From positions 2,737,826 to 2,801,825 of the forward strand of contig NW_019091369.1 in assembly GCF_001949145.1 (NCBI RefSeq): a stretch of 64,000 bases of DNA. Direction: 5' to 3'. The notes under the pieces are model-generated. The model searched no databases, had not been told where the DNA came from, and saw only the letters and a program-made list of their open reading frames with translations. Below are positions 47,198 through 61,050 of the stretch, piece by piece. Made by a program: the position numbers and the translations under genes. Source of the DNA: Acanthaster planci. Lineage: Eukaryota > Echinodermata > Asteroidea > Valvatida > Acanthasteridae. Positions within the stretch are counted from its first letter, which is position 1, and each line of letters begins with the position of its first letter.

Positions 47198-50100
47198 TTC
47201 TCGATATCATGCAACCAGTTCAGTCTTCACTACTATAATTTTGCAACAAAATTTCAAAACGTGATTGAAATGCAAGTATGAGACACTGCATTTAGAATCA
47301 TAAAAATCCTTGATGCATAAATCATTTTTTAAAAATACCACGAGCGCACAGTCCAAATTTGGATCATCTTTAGATTCAGATTGTAATTATTGCATGCTGA
47401 AGCCGAAGAATGTACGTTACGTGAGTTAAATTTACCAGTGTACCGATTCAAAAATATTGTGAAAGAAGTGGAAATTATTACGTGTCTGTGTTGTCGTATC
47501 CATAGTAGCAACTTCGCAATTTCCCTGAACACAGCGATCGTTGGTGTGAACATCGCGTGGGTGGGGGTAAATAGGGAGAGCCCGTTAAATTGTTGCGAGG
47601 AGATCACGTTTACGCCGTAGGATCTCTTGTGAATTGGCGACATTCATTTTTAAAGACAGAGTGTCCAAAATATTCTGTCATGATGCAGTACGTTCCGCGT
47701 ATGAGCAGCGTGCGTACGTGACGCACCACGTGCACCGCCTTCATCAACGACGCCATCAGCAGTAGGTAGGTCATGTCCTTCTGGTGGACTTTCACACGTA
47801 TTGCGACATACTAGATCAATAAACCGACCCTTCGCTAGCCGGACCTCTATCCTATCTCTCGACCAAATGTTCGTGGGGGTGGGGGCAATTTATATCAATC
47901 TCAAAGGGTCTTGCTTCATGACAACCTGTGGTTTTTGATATCGGTTTGTTATTATGAGGCCGTTAATTGCTCGAGGAAGGGGGATCAAGTGGAAAGCGTA
48001 TGTCTAGCTTGAAAATACGCCCACGCGGCCGAAACTGCCTCGACTGAGGACTGTGATTGGATGCTGCTCTGAAACAAAGCAGTCTTGAAATTTCCCGTGT
48101 AGTTCAAGTCGCTGTGAAAATTGAGGGGAAAATAGCAATTATTTTGCCTAGTGGTTGTCCTAAAACCCTGTCAAGGCGTAATATGTTTCTATCTTTTCAA
48201 GATGTAAACAATCTGGCAGTAGATCCTGATACAAAGTTGGCTTCTTCAGTGTAAACTTTGGAATTGAGGTGGTTTCAATTGCAAGACAATACACCATGTA
48301 AAAAATATTTTTGACATTAATTTTCCTCAGTATTCCGGCCAAACTGATTCGCTGTAAATTTGCGTCGTCATCACCTTAATTATAACCAAAAATTGTCCTA
48401 CCAGCTGAGGAATTAGTCTCAGAAGGTTTTATTTTGTTTGCTCATCTGCGTGACTTTCTAGGAAGACATGATTATGAATGCTCCAAGCTGTCCGACAGTA
48501 GACTTCTCTATATACAGCCGATGACTCACGTCTACTCCAGACTTGGAGAAATGGGGGGGGGGACTACAATTCCCCTCAGCTGCGGGTGTGGCGGTGAAAA
48601 TTATATATACATGTATTTGTTCGTCTAATTATAGTACTAGAATGACATTATTTACTTATGTCTACAAACACATTCTTTTTTAATTTAGGTTTCGCAACTT
48701 TTGTTCAGAAGAAATATTACCATATTGGAAAGTTACATTTCATTAGAACTATACGATCGAAATTTGTATTCATGTATTGATACTTTTGTCAAGCGTAATG
48801 GATAATGGCACGACCTACTACGATGGCTCACCCGAAAGCATGCATTTCCGTTCATTTTTTACATCGCGACATTATTTTATGATGCTATTGACGCGGAATC
48901 GAAAGTCATCACAATTTCCCTCCAAATAATGTATGCGTTCATTATAATGACCATTATAGTATATACATGCACTGGTTTATGACAACATGCATAGCCCGCT
49001 GCGCTGACAATCTGCCTGCGTGTTCATCTTGAATTTTGCATCGCAAAATTTGCTGTTAGTGGGAATCAGCTGCAATAATGGGGCTTAAAAGTGCGCAAAT
49101 GTGAAATATTTACGTGTCTGTCAGACGCGCGGTCAGCTGTGTTTATATGAAATATTATATTGATATTAATAATATTATATTAATAACATGTTCCTCGTAA
49201 ATTGTAGTAATAGTAATAAGGAAAGCTATAGCCCCCGTCTTTGAACGTATTTTTGCAACTGAAAATTGTGTAGAGAACATGACACTTAACACAGCGCATT
49301 ATAATTGACTGAAGCGAGGTTTTATTAAAAATATATATACTCCATATTTGGCAGATACGACATTGAAACCTTGACATAATGTTTCCAAATCATAATGTTT
49401 ATTTAAGTTTATATTTACAAATAGGTTATTTGGGAGACATTTGGTGGTAAATTTTTTAGCATTAAGGAGACATTGGCTTTTAGGGAGACATTTCAGTGTC
49501 TCCCAATTTCAAACTACCAGAAGGAGGCCGAATTTTACCGTCCAAATTTTGAAAGATGACAGATTAGGGCCTAAAATGAAAACATACAAAGTTTGGTTCA
49601 GATCAGATCAGGGAATATTGAATTATGGGACAGTAAAGTTGGAAAAAATCTGTGCACGTTCCTATGCCAATGTCTCCCTAATGACCCATTAGCGGTAATT
49701 ATTATAATAATTTTTATTTTGTCTCCTTTTTTGGCGGGGAGTATGAACCCTTAGTAGGATGGACTGATTGAGTATTACATGTCAAATAATAATTGATTGC
49801 TTGTCATTCGATTATGCGCGCACCGTACATCCCGAAGTCCTTGAAGATGCGGCACTGGATTTATGAATGAAAGGAAATCCATTGCGTCATTGAATGCGTA
49901 GGCGGAGCGTGGGATGGCGGGGAGAGCCCGTTGGGAAGGGGGGGGGGCTTGCGCAATACTTCCACTCGAAATCAAATCGCTAGCTGCAGAGTCGCGTAGG
50001 AGGCACGGAGCCATCGAATTGCAAAAGGGGAGAGGGACTATTCAAGGACAGACAACTTGCACCAGGGAGGGGAAAAGAAGACACGAATTCAGCCGTAGGG

Positions 50101-51242
50101 AGACAGAAAATCGATAGTGAATGCAGTGCGAAACTAGTGTTGATGTTTTGTCTAGAGACTAACGCATACGGTATGACTTTGCCAAATAAACCGGAAGATA
50201 TTTCAGATTGAAAAAGTTACCTACCTTTATTTACAAATACAAAAAGATAAGAAATCGGGAAGCGGAAGTTGCATCAGTTAATTAACGAGAGATGTTCCGG
50301 TTATTGTTTAATCGGAAAATATGTCTCATCTGTCCATGATGTCAATGTACCGTGTTGTCAAAGTGTTGTCAGGATGAGAAATGTCACATTTTTGGTTTCG
50401 TCGAAATTGAAGGAAGAAAAGATAAATACGCATAACTAAACTCATCAGTTTAAACAAAATTGGGCTTTTACAGAACATGACATGATTTCAGACCGAAAAC
50501 TAAATTCAGTGCTAAGACAAAAAAGAGTTCCGATGTCGTAGGTCTGAAAAGACAATCAGAACACCTAGCTTTCTCTCAGTTAATTGCACTTTTAGTTCAA
50601 GTGGGTGAGACTAAGAAATTTCCACTTGGGACCTGCGTCTGGATTTCTCCTCCTCTGCGTCTGGATTTCTGTAAGCGGTCAGTAAACAAGCGGGGGTGGG
50701 GAAAAAGTGACAGTTTGTATGTCAATGGCGCAATGGCATGCTTCATTTCCCCGTCTCACCCCACCCTTCCGTTTAGCAGCAGCGACTGCTGAGTTTTAAT
50801 TAGAAGTGTTAAATAATGATTACTAATTGAGCGTGTTCTGTTTCAATGGGCTTGACAACCGGGATGTGATAATTATACCGCAGTTGGAAAAACTGAGGTC
50901 GAAAAATAAAACATAGCACACAACTGGCACGATCATAAGGCATTAAGTTGTTGCTGGCACGCGGAACCGGGTTTTCAATGAAAAAAAATAATCATCTCCC
51001 CAGTTCTCTCATACCAAAGACCATTCGTTTTGTAGAATCCGTTTTCAACAAGGCTTGGTGGCGGCAAACATATCAGTCTTTTATAGCTCGCGTTGTTCTG
51101 AACATGCGTAGTACTGTGAAAAGGGGTGTCTGCTGCTACCAGCGTCTCAAAGTCTCCCATTGCCATTTACAAAACGTATGATGTGCTACTTTAAAGATGG
51201 ATTTACGCCTGGGAGATGTAAATTAATTGTGGATTGTTGCCA
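47198..51242. other. intergenic DNA, no gene seen
   Basis: AT-rich, with several homopolymer G runs (47876, 48551, 49939) and AT dinucleotide-rich tracts (about 49140-49190). No supported coding or RNA gene. Confidence 0.6.
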
Positions 51243-51530
51243 TGCCGGACGTGTATTTTAACACTGTTTACTCAGTGTATGCCCCGAGGGCTTGTGAAAA
51301 AAAACACAAACGTACTCGGGTGAGACTCGAAATAGTTGTTCGCGGTACCCGCTGGTACATCTGATTCGAACCAGCCAGCCGACACCGGCAAGCTCGGTGG
51401 TCGAGTGGTTAAGGCATCTTCACTAGTAAGCAGGAGGTCGTGGGTTTGAGTCCCACCCGAGTACGTTTGTGTTTTTATTTTCCACAAACCTTCGGGGGTA
51501 TACACTGAGTATAAAAATACACGTCGGGCA
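51243..51530. mobile_element. head-to-head pair of tRNA-Thr-like SINE repeats (large inverted repeat)
   Basis: The left arm (51243 to about 51332) and right arm (about 51440-51530) are inverted copies sharing acgtgtattt, actcagtgtat, acacaaacgtactcggg and the T-arm-like segment. The right copy contains a tRNA-like block at 51391-51462: A box tggtcgagtgg (51398-51408), ctagtaa anticodon loop (AGT), B box ggtttgagtcc (51443-51453), a perfect 5-bp T stem and a mostly paired acceptor stem. The anticodon stem is broken, so it is not a working tRNA. The left copy holds only the 3' tRNA part in opposite orientation. Confidence 0.7.
51391..51462 (+). pseudogene. tRNA-Thr(AGT)-like pseudogene within the SINE pair
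   Basis: Numbered as a tRNA, T8 is at 51398. The acceptor strands agctcgg and ccgagta pair except at 1-72. The D-arm box A and T-arm box B are intact, and the loop ctagtaa gives anticodon AGT. The anticodon stem (cttca with gcagg) pairs poorly. It is best read as the pol III promoter head of a SINE. Confidence 0.5.
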
Positions 51531-53700
51531 GGGCAAAAATACAAAATTAATATGATGTGCTAGTTTTCGATCTTGTTTCATCTCTCTCTTACCCTTCTGT
51601 ATCACGGATCGGATACCGGAGCACAGAATTCGTCCCCCAACAGTCAGGGTCCCTTTTTTTCAAACAGGGATTTCTAGTCTCGGTTTTAAATGTCAAATTT
51701 CACTTTTGGGGGTTATTTTGTAATGTTTGATATCCGGGGACATCTCAATTTGATAATGATAACAGTCAACACTTTACTCCCACGTTCTCTATGCCTGTGG
51801 GTGTATTGAACCGCATATGGACCTATTTGTGTCCATATTTCCCAGAACGATACCCGGACAAACACTGTACGGACATTGTGTTTGCAGTTTTGTACACCAC
51901 GCAACAAAACTAAGATCCCATATGCAGTCTTAATCCTTTCTTTTGTTTTTACCACACGTGCACTGTCACAGTTACAGAAATACACGAGTGCATTAGGTCT
52001 TAAACCAGTATAGTGTACACGATGCCAGATTTCGATTTCCATGACTTTAAGATGTGTTAAATGTTGTTCCTTTTTTTTTGGGGGGGGTCTTAATTTGATG
52101 ATGATAACCCCCAAAAATATTTGCTTCATATTTCGACGTGGGCGCGTAGCCAACGTTGTCACTGGATATTTTGATATTTCCGGAACAATTTGCTTATTAC
52201 TATTTAACAAAACTACGACACTTGCCAGTTTGAGGTTATGTTCTTTAGTTTTCCTAAACAAAGCGATCCCTGAAATGTGATCGCGATGTTGCCAGCCGTG
52301 AAAACTAAAACCGGGGAGACGTTGGTGAGTTTCAATGCTGAAAAGTTCGGCAGCTGGGTCACATGGGTGGGGATATTATCGGACCGCCGCAACAGAAAAG
52401 AACAATTGTACTTGTAAAACACATGTTATTCATTGATTCCTTGACACGTTTTTTCATTGTACCATTTGCTTAACTTCACCCACACAACGAAACTGAAGAG
52501 TGCAGTCTCCGCGAGAAAAAAAAAGGCCGTGAAAAGTGTAGACGCTTTTTTTCTCTCGAGAAAAGGAATCCCGCGAAAGCGAACTACTCGCAGAATATTA
52601 GAAGACCTGGGGACGATTTCATGAAACCAAATGGTCCGTGATGACACACACGTATCTACATGTATCCGCACATATATCCACATTGACACTGATTCGCTTT
52701 GAACGTTGAGGGCACTGTTGCACCAACCGCATGCGGATGTCAATGACTGGACTGCAACGTTCTGAGGTTGTCGCCCGCCTAGCGTCGGCTGAAAGCTCTA
52801 AATTTTCAGCCCATAAAGACTTCGTTCGTGGTGTTGGAATGGCCTGGGTTTGGACAAATCCAGCATCATTATGGGCAGCATGTTGACGTTGGGATGACCC
52901 AGTAACGGCAAAAGAATTTAAGTTTCCATTCTGGAAAAGGTCGTTTTGGCGAGTTATTGAGCAAAGAAAAGAAAACCACTTAAGCCAAGGGGAATCGTCA
53001 CGAATCACGTATTTATGGGGACTTTTTCAAAATTAGGGCTATGCATTGTTAAAAATTACCACAACATCTAGCCTCGTCTCATTTAACTTCTTTGATCCCT
53101 TTCTTTAGTAATGGATTTGTTGAGGGAAAAATCATACTGGAAAGACAGTGTGATCCAAACTTTCGTATTTTCAAAAACAGCAATACAATTATTCTTGTTA
53201 ATTTTGCGTCACTGTTTAATTGAAATAAACCCCGGTTGCTATAGAGAGAACGGGAGGGGGGAAAGTAAAATTTGTCCTGGAAAACCGATCAAGCTGGTAA
53301 CTATTGTCAGGAAGCTAATCTGTACGAGAGGTCGAGAACGCCCACGCATTTTGTGCTTGTTTCCATGCTGTAAGTGAAATGTACGTACTACGCCGATGGG
53401 CCCACCCAGCCCGAAATTGTCGAACACTTTCTAGAAGCCTTTTGATCGAAATTCAGTGATCACCCTGCACTGACTGCACAACTGCTCAAAATGATGTTAA
53501 TAGTGATGCTTTTCTCCAAAAAATATTTCCGTTGTTTCACAATGGATGACATCATACGAGAAACCGAGCTCAGGGTAAAGTCCCGATGCGATTGTGCATG
53601 GTATGTGTGGAAAAGTACTGAACTAAACATTGCACAACCACTTTGAAAAAACAAGATCACTCAGTACTGAATATTCATAAAGGATTAAAATGTGACGGGA
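51531..53700. other. intergenic DNA upstream of TENT5, no gene seen
   Basis: The longest frame is a 182-codon minus-strand one at 51713-52261, without recognisable domains and including runs coded by simple sequence. Nothing else is supported. Confidence 0.55.
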
Positions 53701-53716
53701 ACAATTCGTTATTCAA

Positions 53717-53778
53717 CCAATCAAATAAGGGAGACGGCAAACAATCCGATAAGCAGCACTGGCCTTAGGGTATATAAG
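53717..53778 (+). promoter_or_regulatory. TENT5 core promoter: CCAAT box and TATA box
   Basis: ccaat at 53717-53721 and tatataag at 53771-53778 lie 54 bp apart and about 450-500 bp upstream of the TENT5 start codon. Transcription would be expected near 53800. A possible 3' splice site (cctatag) at 54171-54172 would also allow a distal 5' exon to join the same coding exon. Confidence 0.6.
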
Positions 53779-54218
53779 TTTGCGCATCAGTTAGTTCCAG
53801 CATTCCGCCAGTGTTTGTCACTTTGTGTCTGGTTTTCTGTTGTTATCTCCGAGCAGCTGTTGGTCAATTTTTACCATTTTAGCAAACTGTGCCTAATAAG
53901 CCTGTCTCTTGCTGGTATTAAAGGTAGATGTTTGGAGGAAAATCGCCGTCCAGCTGGGTCGGCGGAGTATTATTTAAAGGTTGAGTGAGTGAAGCGGCTC
54001 CAGCTGGTAGCTAGCTAGCTGACATATGCAATAAACGGCGCTCGGACAAGTGCAGGCAAGCCGTTCGTGTGAAGTGTACTACGGGGCTGACGTTCAATAC
54101 TGTATAGTTTAATTAAGTTTCTTGCTTCAGATTTTGCTGATTTTGGTCTCCCATTTGTGCATATTCCTATAGCTGTCATATTCTGGAAAGGCTGGATTCG
54201 AAGCAGCAACACACCACC

Positions 54219-55517
54219 ATGGCCTCTACCGACTCGTCCATGCGTTTCCAGGTCCTGAGCTTCGAGCAGGTGAGTCGCTTGGATCACGTCCTTCGGGAAA
54301 CCATGAGCGTTCACGGTAGGGGTAACTTTCCAACTCTGGACATAAACTTGCTGGATTTAATCGATGTGGTGCGGGAGAAACTCGAAGAGGAGGGGGTACA
54401 TGTCAGGGGGATCCGGCTGAACGGTGGGGCAGCCAGTCACATCCTCTGCGCTTCGGAACACCAGTCTTACAATGACGTCGATTTGATCTTCGGCGTCGAC
54501 CTATCACGGACTGAGAACACCCGCATCATCAAGGAGGCTGTCTTCACCTCCTTGCTGAACTTCCTGCCGGAGGGAGTCAGTAAGATCAAGATGAGCTCCT
54601 GCACAATGCAGGATGCCTACGTCCAGAAGATGGTCAAAATTTACAACGAGAACGACCGATGGAGCCTCATTTCTCTCTCCAACAATACAGGGAGAAACGT
54701 GGAACTTAAGTTTGTCGACCGGATGAGGCGTCAGTTTGAATTCAGCGTGGATTCTTTCCAGATCATTCTCGACTCCTTGCTCTTCTTCTACAAGCTGTCT
54801 GAAATCCCTATGAACTGCAATTTCTACCCGACCGTCATCGGTGAGAGCGTGTTTGGAAACTTCGACGAGGCGCTTTACCATCTCAACAACAAGTTGATCG
54901 CGACACGGAACCCTGAGGAGATCCGTGGAGGCGGACTCCTGAAGTACTGCAACCTCCTTGTCCGGAAATACCTCCCCGCCAGCCACGAGGAGATCAAGAT
55001 CCTGGAGAGGTACATGTGTTCGCGGTTTTTCATTGATTTCAGCGAGCTGCCGCAGCAGAGGCAGAAGCTGGAAAGCTACCTGAACGACCACTTTGTCGGC
55101 GACGACGTCTGTAAATACGAGTATCTTATGATCCTGCACGGAGTGGTGGACTCCAGCACCGTCTGCCTCATGGGGCATGAGAGGAGGCAGACGCTGACCC
55201 TCATCGCCGACCTGGCACAGGAGGTTCAGCGCTCGCTGGCATTCCAGCAGCAGCGTCAGCAGCACAGGCAGCCGCAGGTGCTCAGCAGCTTGCACCAGCA
55301 TCACTTCCACCAGTACCACAACAGCAACAACCACCACCACCACCATCATGGCCTGCAGCCTGTTGGCGTGACAACTCGCAACCACCGACAGACTCCGTTC
55401 ATTCCATACAGCCACAGTCAGGGTGGATACTATCCTTCAAACACCTACTATGGTCACAAGGCAACCCATCACAGCAGCTACTCTAACTTGAACACTAACC
55501 TGATGCATGCGTACTAA
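54219..55517 (+). CDS. TENT5: TENT5/FAM46 family non-canonical poly(A) polymerase (432 aa, intronless CDS)
   Basis: Terminal nucleotidyltransferase 5: extends mRNA poly(A) tails, in mammals mainly of secreted-protein mRNAs (family knowledge). The start lies in an ideal context (caccATGgc); Met8 is a weaker alternative. The nucleotidyltransferase core shows the G-G/S motif as NGGAASHIL (residues 68-76), the metal-binding pair in YNDVDLIFG (Asp86 and Asp88) and the third acidic residue in [19 protein letters not shown] (Asp167). Other hallmarks are [51 protein letters not shown] and [14 protein letters not shown]. All catalytic landmarks are present, so activity is expected. Residues after about 340 form a Gln/His-rich tail with six consecutive His at 372-377. 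One protostome or deuterostome TENT5 may be co-orthologous to TENT5A-D, so no paralogue letter is given. Confidence 0.96.
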   Translation: MASTDSSMRFQVLSFEQVSRLDHVLRETMSVHGRGNFPTLDINLLDLIDVVREKLEEEGVHVRGIRLNGGAASHILCASEHQSYNDVDLIFGVDLSRTENTRIIKEAVFTSLLNFLPEGVSKIKMSSCTMQDAYVQKMVKIYNENDRWSLISLSNNTGRNVELKFVDRMRRQFEFSVDSFQIILDSLLFFYKLSEIPMNCNFYPTVIGESVFGNFDEALYHLNNKLIATRNPEEIRGGGLLKYCNLLVRKYLPASHEEIKILERYMCSRFFIDFSELPQQRQKLESYLNDHFVGDDVCKYEYLMILHGVVDSSTVCLMGHERRQTLTLIADLAQEVQRSLAFQQQRQQHRQPQVLSSLHQHHFHQYHNSNNHHHHHHGLQPVGVTTRNHRQTPFIPYSHSQGGYYPSNTYYGHKATHHSSYSNLNTNLMHAY

Positions 55518-58500
55518 GCAAAAAACCAAGATGGACATAGCAGGTGAAAAAAAAAATGAAACCCCAGTCTTAATGGGAACTTGTACTTGCCAATGCCTTC
55601 ATGGATGTGATTGACATAACCAATTTGACTTCTTCCAAGAACCTACAGATGTGTACATTTTAAAATTATTAAAAAACAAGTGCCGACTTGAAAAAAGTTT
55701 TGAAAAAAAAATTCTAAAAACTTGACTTAATGTCATAGTGCACCTTCAAGTTTCGGTGTTACATTATGCATTCCAGTTTATTGGCTCTTTTTTGTATATA
55801 GAAATATGATCTCAGCTTGTCTGGTTGGATGGTATTGACTCAGAAAGCAAAGGTAATGCATTGGAGCATAGTTGGGTTGGAGTTGTACTTCTGAAAGGTG
55901 CTGAAAGTGTGTGACTTGGGGGAGATGAAAGGAACCATCTATTTGACTTGAATTTAAGGATCTTCAAAACTGTTGAAACTGACTTCACTCAAGTGCTGAC
56001 TGCAATGACAACAGTTCTTCCTTGCTCAAAAACGGGAAAAATCACTATTGTACAAATTGTATATTTTCATTGGAAAAAAGTTTTAAAAGTTAACCAATGT
56101 ATTGATATCTTGTTTTTTTTTTATTTGTTATGAATTTTTGTCGTCCTGTAACAGCTTTGAGGGGATTGCACCATCTCTGGCTGTGTAGCTGTCCTGAAGC
56201 TGTTTACAAGTCCCATGTCCAAAGGTCAAAGGGCGCTATTCAGACAGCTTGTTTGAGAACACGTAGTCCCGTCTTTCAGACTGGTCAAACATCTTTTCAG
56301 GGATATACGGTTTTTGTGGGTTTTTTTTAAAACAAAGTGTACTGAAAATTCCAGGCCAGTTTGTTCGTAGAGCTTGCCAGCGAGGGCATGTGATGGAGCT
56401 TAATCTTCAAAGGTAAATTTTTCTGGGGTTCAAATGTTGGGACTTGTTTTTCTTGTTTGCCACACAGCAGATTTAAACCTTGTGCCACACTCAGTAGGAC
56501 TTGTTGGTTATCAAATATTTGAACTTGCTGGTTTCTTGACTGATTTTGATCAACTTCGGAAATGCCCCTCTTGTCTGTCTCCACTGATCGAAATCTTGTA
56601 TTCATATCAGCCCTGCTTATTCTTTGTTTCGCCGTTGAAAATTTGGCCCCCCCACACTTTTTTTTTTAAAAATGCAGTGAGGATGTGAATTGTTGCCGTT
56701 ATAACTGATGTGTCGCCAGTGCAGGGTTCTTGTTGTATAAACCAAATTAACTGTTGTTTGAATATCTAATATGGATTTCAAAATATTCCAGCAAGGTCTG
56801 GTAACAAATAGCTGTTCTGTGCATAAAATTGCAGACAATTGTTCCTGAATCAGGTACTTTCAAATGTTTGATCAGAACTTGTTGGTTTTGAAAGACATGA
56901 CTGTACTTTTTTTAAGTGTGTTCATCCTGATGAAATCAAAGAGATAATTGTCTATTATCAGACTGCAGCTTTCCTCACTTCGGTTAAATATGCATTGAAA
57001 GTAACTTGTAACAACAACGGTTTAGTATACAGTTAGGCAAAAGCCTAAAGGTGTAAATGTAAACCAGATTTTATTGTATGATGTATAATTTTTTTCCTTT
57101 ACATTTTGGAGGTCAAGTTTTTGTGTTTCCTGTATTCAGCCACCACAAAGAACCAATTAGAGGAGTGGTTTTTGTAGCATTGTGGTTGACTGGTCCAGGG
57201 CAGCTGAGACTGTATAGGCCTTGTTCAATTACTGGTCACTCTCAGCACATGTACATGTACATTGTACACGTATGTACATGTACAATGCGGTTGACTGTGT
57301 AGCCTCAGTCAGTCAATTGACTCTTTGTAAGGATCAGCTTATTGAAAGGTTGGCCCTCACAATTTTATTGATTTGAAGAATTGCCGAGTCTTTGCCAGTC
57401 AGTTGCCTAGTTGCCAGCTTGCCTGCAGCCTGAAACGCAACCAGCAGTCACTTTTTGCCTTGTACTATCCGGTATTTTCATAGCCGCAATCAAGTTGTGT
57501 GCTACATACACTGTCTAACTGCAACTATTTGAGGAAGCTTGCATTCTGTCATGTGTCCTCGGTTGTGCAATACTGTAGGCTGGCTGCGTTCCTTTCTGTA
57601 AGGTAGCCAGACAGATGCGCTTGGTTGAAACAAATTGATCGGCCTTAAAAAAAAAAAGAATTCAGTGACAGTAACCTGAAAGCCTGGATTATGAAAATAA
57701 GGTTTATTGTGCGTGCACACCTGTATAATTTGGAGCCGGAAAGAACTGTAAAATGGATTTCATGGCAGACTGCATCAGCCCGCTGGTTTAAATGAAACTA
57801 CAACGCGCTGACTGGCATAGCTCAGGCGTGACATAAATATCTGTCGGACGGGAAATAATCTGACACTTGGCTGTCTTAATTACACCTAGGGAAGATTTGT
57901 ACAGTCTCTGTTCAATGTTCCATTGCAAATCGAGTCAAAAGGAGAAGACAAGCGGGAAATATGACAAAGTGGCCCTGTGGCTGTCCCACCGAGATTATTC
58001 TGGATAAAGTTGTTTTGTTTTCTGTGGAGAAATTTCGCTTTCAGTTGCATCAGTTGCTGAGCATTTTGTGCCCAGTTGTACAAGAAATTTCTGAAGTTGC
58101 CTGAAGTTTCATTTTTGTCACAACCCCGATATTCCCAACTACTGCTGAGCATCAGAAACCTTTTCATCGTGTTTCATTTAAAATGTTCCCAAATTATTTC
58201 CAGGACAGACCAAAGTGGGAACTGTACTCAAGAAAATACTCACTTGAACTAGGCATAAAGTGGTGTTTATATGTTTGACATGGTCGTACATACATGTATG
58301 TATACACAGACTTCACTCGGCTTGATGTTGAAAGTTAAGGTTTTCAGGATTTTTTTTGTCTGTGTATAAGTTACCCGTTTCCCGTAAGCATGAGTGGAAG
58401 TGAATACGCTGTATCTGCATTCCATATGTCCCTGTTCCAAAGGCCAAGTGCCTTACCGGATACGGACACCCTACATTTTTCATGCTTTGCAAGCATGAGC

Positions 58501-61050
58501 TTGGAAAACGAATTTATCTCTGAGCAGACTTGATTAACTGCGCTTGTGCTTTTTGGACCGGTGGTTCCAAAAGCGTGCGAGGGTAAAAAGGACAGGGCAA
58601 GGCAAGCAGTGGAACATAACCTCCCATATGACGCTCCCAGGTACAAATGCACTGCTGTCTCATGTGAAAAAGATCAAGGAGGTCAGAACCTTGTCACTTA
58701 TAGAAAGAATGCCCTATTTGCATTTGTTTCTTGCAAAGTGGTAAATTCTGGAAAGTTCAATTAAGAAGGTTCCTGGCTCCTCCAAACCACCCCAACAAAA
58801 GCTGCAGACTGTGGGATAGGGTTAAGCATGCAATTACAAACAGGTAGTTTTTACTTTTCTGAGATGTCCCAGTAACTGAACACGTTGCCCAGGACATGTA
58901 CTGTGTATTTCTGAAGGCAGGCATGGTTTCATACTCTGGTAGAGCTTTGAAATTCAACACTTAGTTACCTTTGTTGCTTCTCATTAGATTACCAGATCTT
59001 TTTTTTTTCACAACCGCTCATGTGTGCCCTTTTTTCCTGCAAGGACCGAAAATGCAGGGCTTGTTCCAATCAAAATCACTGAATAATTGGGTTGCATTGT
59101 GATAAGAGTTAGCTGAGAATACCAGGTATTTGATGTGAAATGGAACTCAGTTTCAGAAAGCAGCACTTACAACTTGTTCTTAAAGGATTTTTTTTCTTCT
59201 AATGTGTCAATATGTGCGTGTTCATAACTGTGTTGATAATTTTGTGGGATAATCAATGATTGCATAGGGTCTTTTTTGGTGGTTGTTTTTGCTTCCATTT
59301 TGTGTGCTTGGTAGCCATGACACAAGGCTTTGCAGGAGTGCTACTACTTTGCAAACATTCTAATCAGCTGTCAATGTTATATAACACCACAGCACTGTGG
59401 AAAACTCTGGCTGTGGCCCGAATCAGTGGTAGGGGTTCAGGAGCTGTCCCTGTTTTGTTCCTGACAAGATTTATTGCATACAAGTGTGGTTTTTTTTGGG
59501 GGGGGGTGCTGTGCAGGATTTGGTATCAGAGGGCATGTGCATATCACATGCCCGCCCCCCCTCTTGTAATTGCAGTCTCCTAGGTCAGGCTGCAGGGTCA
59601 GAGGTTGGAAGGTCGACCTCCTGCATGAAGGAGTATTTCCTGACTATTCTCTATAGATTTCCAGGTTTTGGTTCCATCCTTGGTAATGTATGGAAATGAA
59701 CAATGCTGTGAAATGGTCGGCATTGTAGTTTGATTTTGTTTTATTCTTTGCTGTGGGCTTTTTGTAACAAAAGTGTAGTTTCAGTCTGCATTCCAAGAGT
59801 ACTTTTGTTAATCAAAGGATATATTTCAGCATTTGTCTCCTGCTGTGGGGAAACTGAACGTTCAAAAAATTTGTGGCTTACATTACTTAATTGGAACAAG
59901 CTCACTCAGCCAGAAAATGCTAGCCAAATGATCTGGTGACTTCAGCATATTCGAAACTTCTCAGATTCTTTCTGTTTCAAATATCGAGTTTTTTTCACCA
60001 ACTTGTGTTAGAGTGTTACTGTTTTCAAAAGAATAGCTGGTAAACTGTATAGTTTAGCTTTGACAACTCATGGAAGTAATCCGCTAGCACTGATCTGGAC
60101 AGTGGGGTTGGAATGTACATGTATGTATGGTAACTCTTAAAAAAAGGTAGGGGGATACTGCTGTTTGCTGATAGGAATTGCTGTAAACACCTCTGCAGGT
60201 GATTTGGAAGATAACCCGGGTACAGTTACAAAAATACTAAGGGCAAAGGCTGCCTCGTTAGCAGTGATCTGTGTCAATATGTTGTTTTCACATATCAGAA
60301 AGTATACAAAAAAAGTGACGAGAGTCACAGGCTTGTCCAGTATTTTACCATCACAAAAGCATCTGTGTTTGTATCTGAACGGCATTAAGCACTGAAGGAA
60401 TAATTCTGTTGTAATGTCATCCTTGGCCATGCTATTACCATTTTGTGCCTCTCTAATCAGATTTCTTGCATTAATTGTTTATTTTGCTTGGTGTCCCTTG
60501 TGGATTTTAGTCATTTTGATCTTTCCGTTTAACTCTCTATATACCAAGTGGACAGGAATAAGCAATATACTGAAGAAAGAGTGCATTGGCTTTCATTGGA
60601 CTCTCGTGTAAAAACGTAAAGTTGTACAGTTAATATGGTGAACAATTCCATCAGTAAAGGTTTCACATAGCAGCATGGATATATACCCCAGCTTTTTTTT
60701 TTTTTCAAAGAAAAAGTGACCAAGATGTTTATGCGAGTTTTTTTTTAGCTATTGAAACAGACAGTCTGATGGTTTGGTAATAGGAGTGAAACTGCAGGGA
60801 AATGCTAGGCGCATTGGCGAAAACAATATCAAAATTATGCACATCAACTCTATTGTACCAGTGTGTATTTTCTGTTACAGTTCTGTATTTAAAAGAAACT
60901 TAACGAAACAAAATGTGATGTGAGTAAAGTGTAACTACTCTAAGATGGGCCTTATTTCTGGAATTTTTGTTTAACCCTCTTTGGGAAGAATACTTGGCAT
61001 GAAAGCTAACGTATAATCTATGTAATAAAAGTTAAGACTTGAGTGGCCCA
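55518..61050 (+). other. probable long TENT5 3' UTR
   Basis: The first canonical AATAAA after the stop is at 61024-61029; a variant ATTAAA occurs much earlier at 55668-55673. The sequence between has no recognised gene and contains a tgtatata Pumilio-type site at about 55793 and many T-rich tracts. Whether the UTR is about 0.17 kb, 5.5 kb or both cannot be decided here. Confidence 0.4.
57248..57288. repeat. tacatgta-type palindromic simple sequence
   Basis: Overlapping copies of acatgtacatgtacattgtac and its inverse form a self-complementary tract; similar tacatgtatg tracts recur at about 58290, 60115 and 62585. Confidence 0.6.
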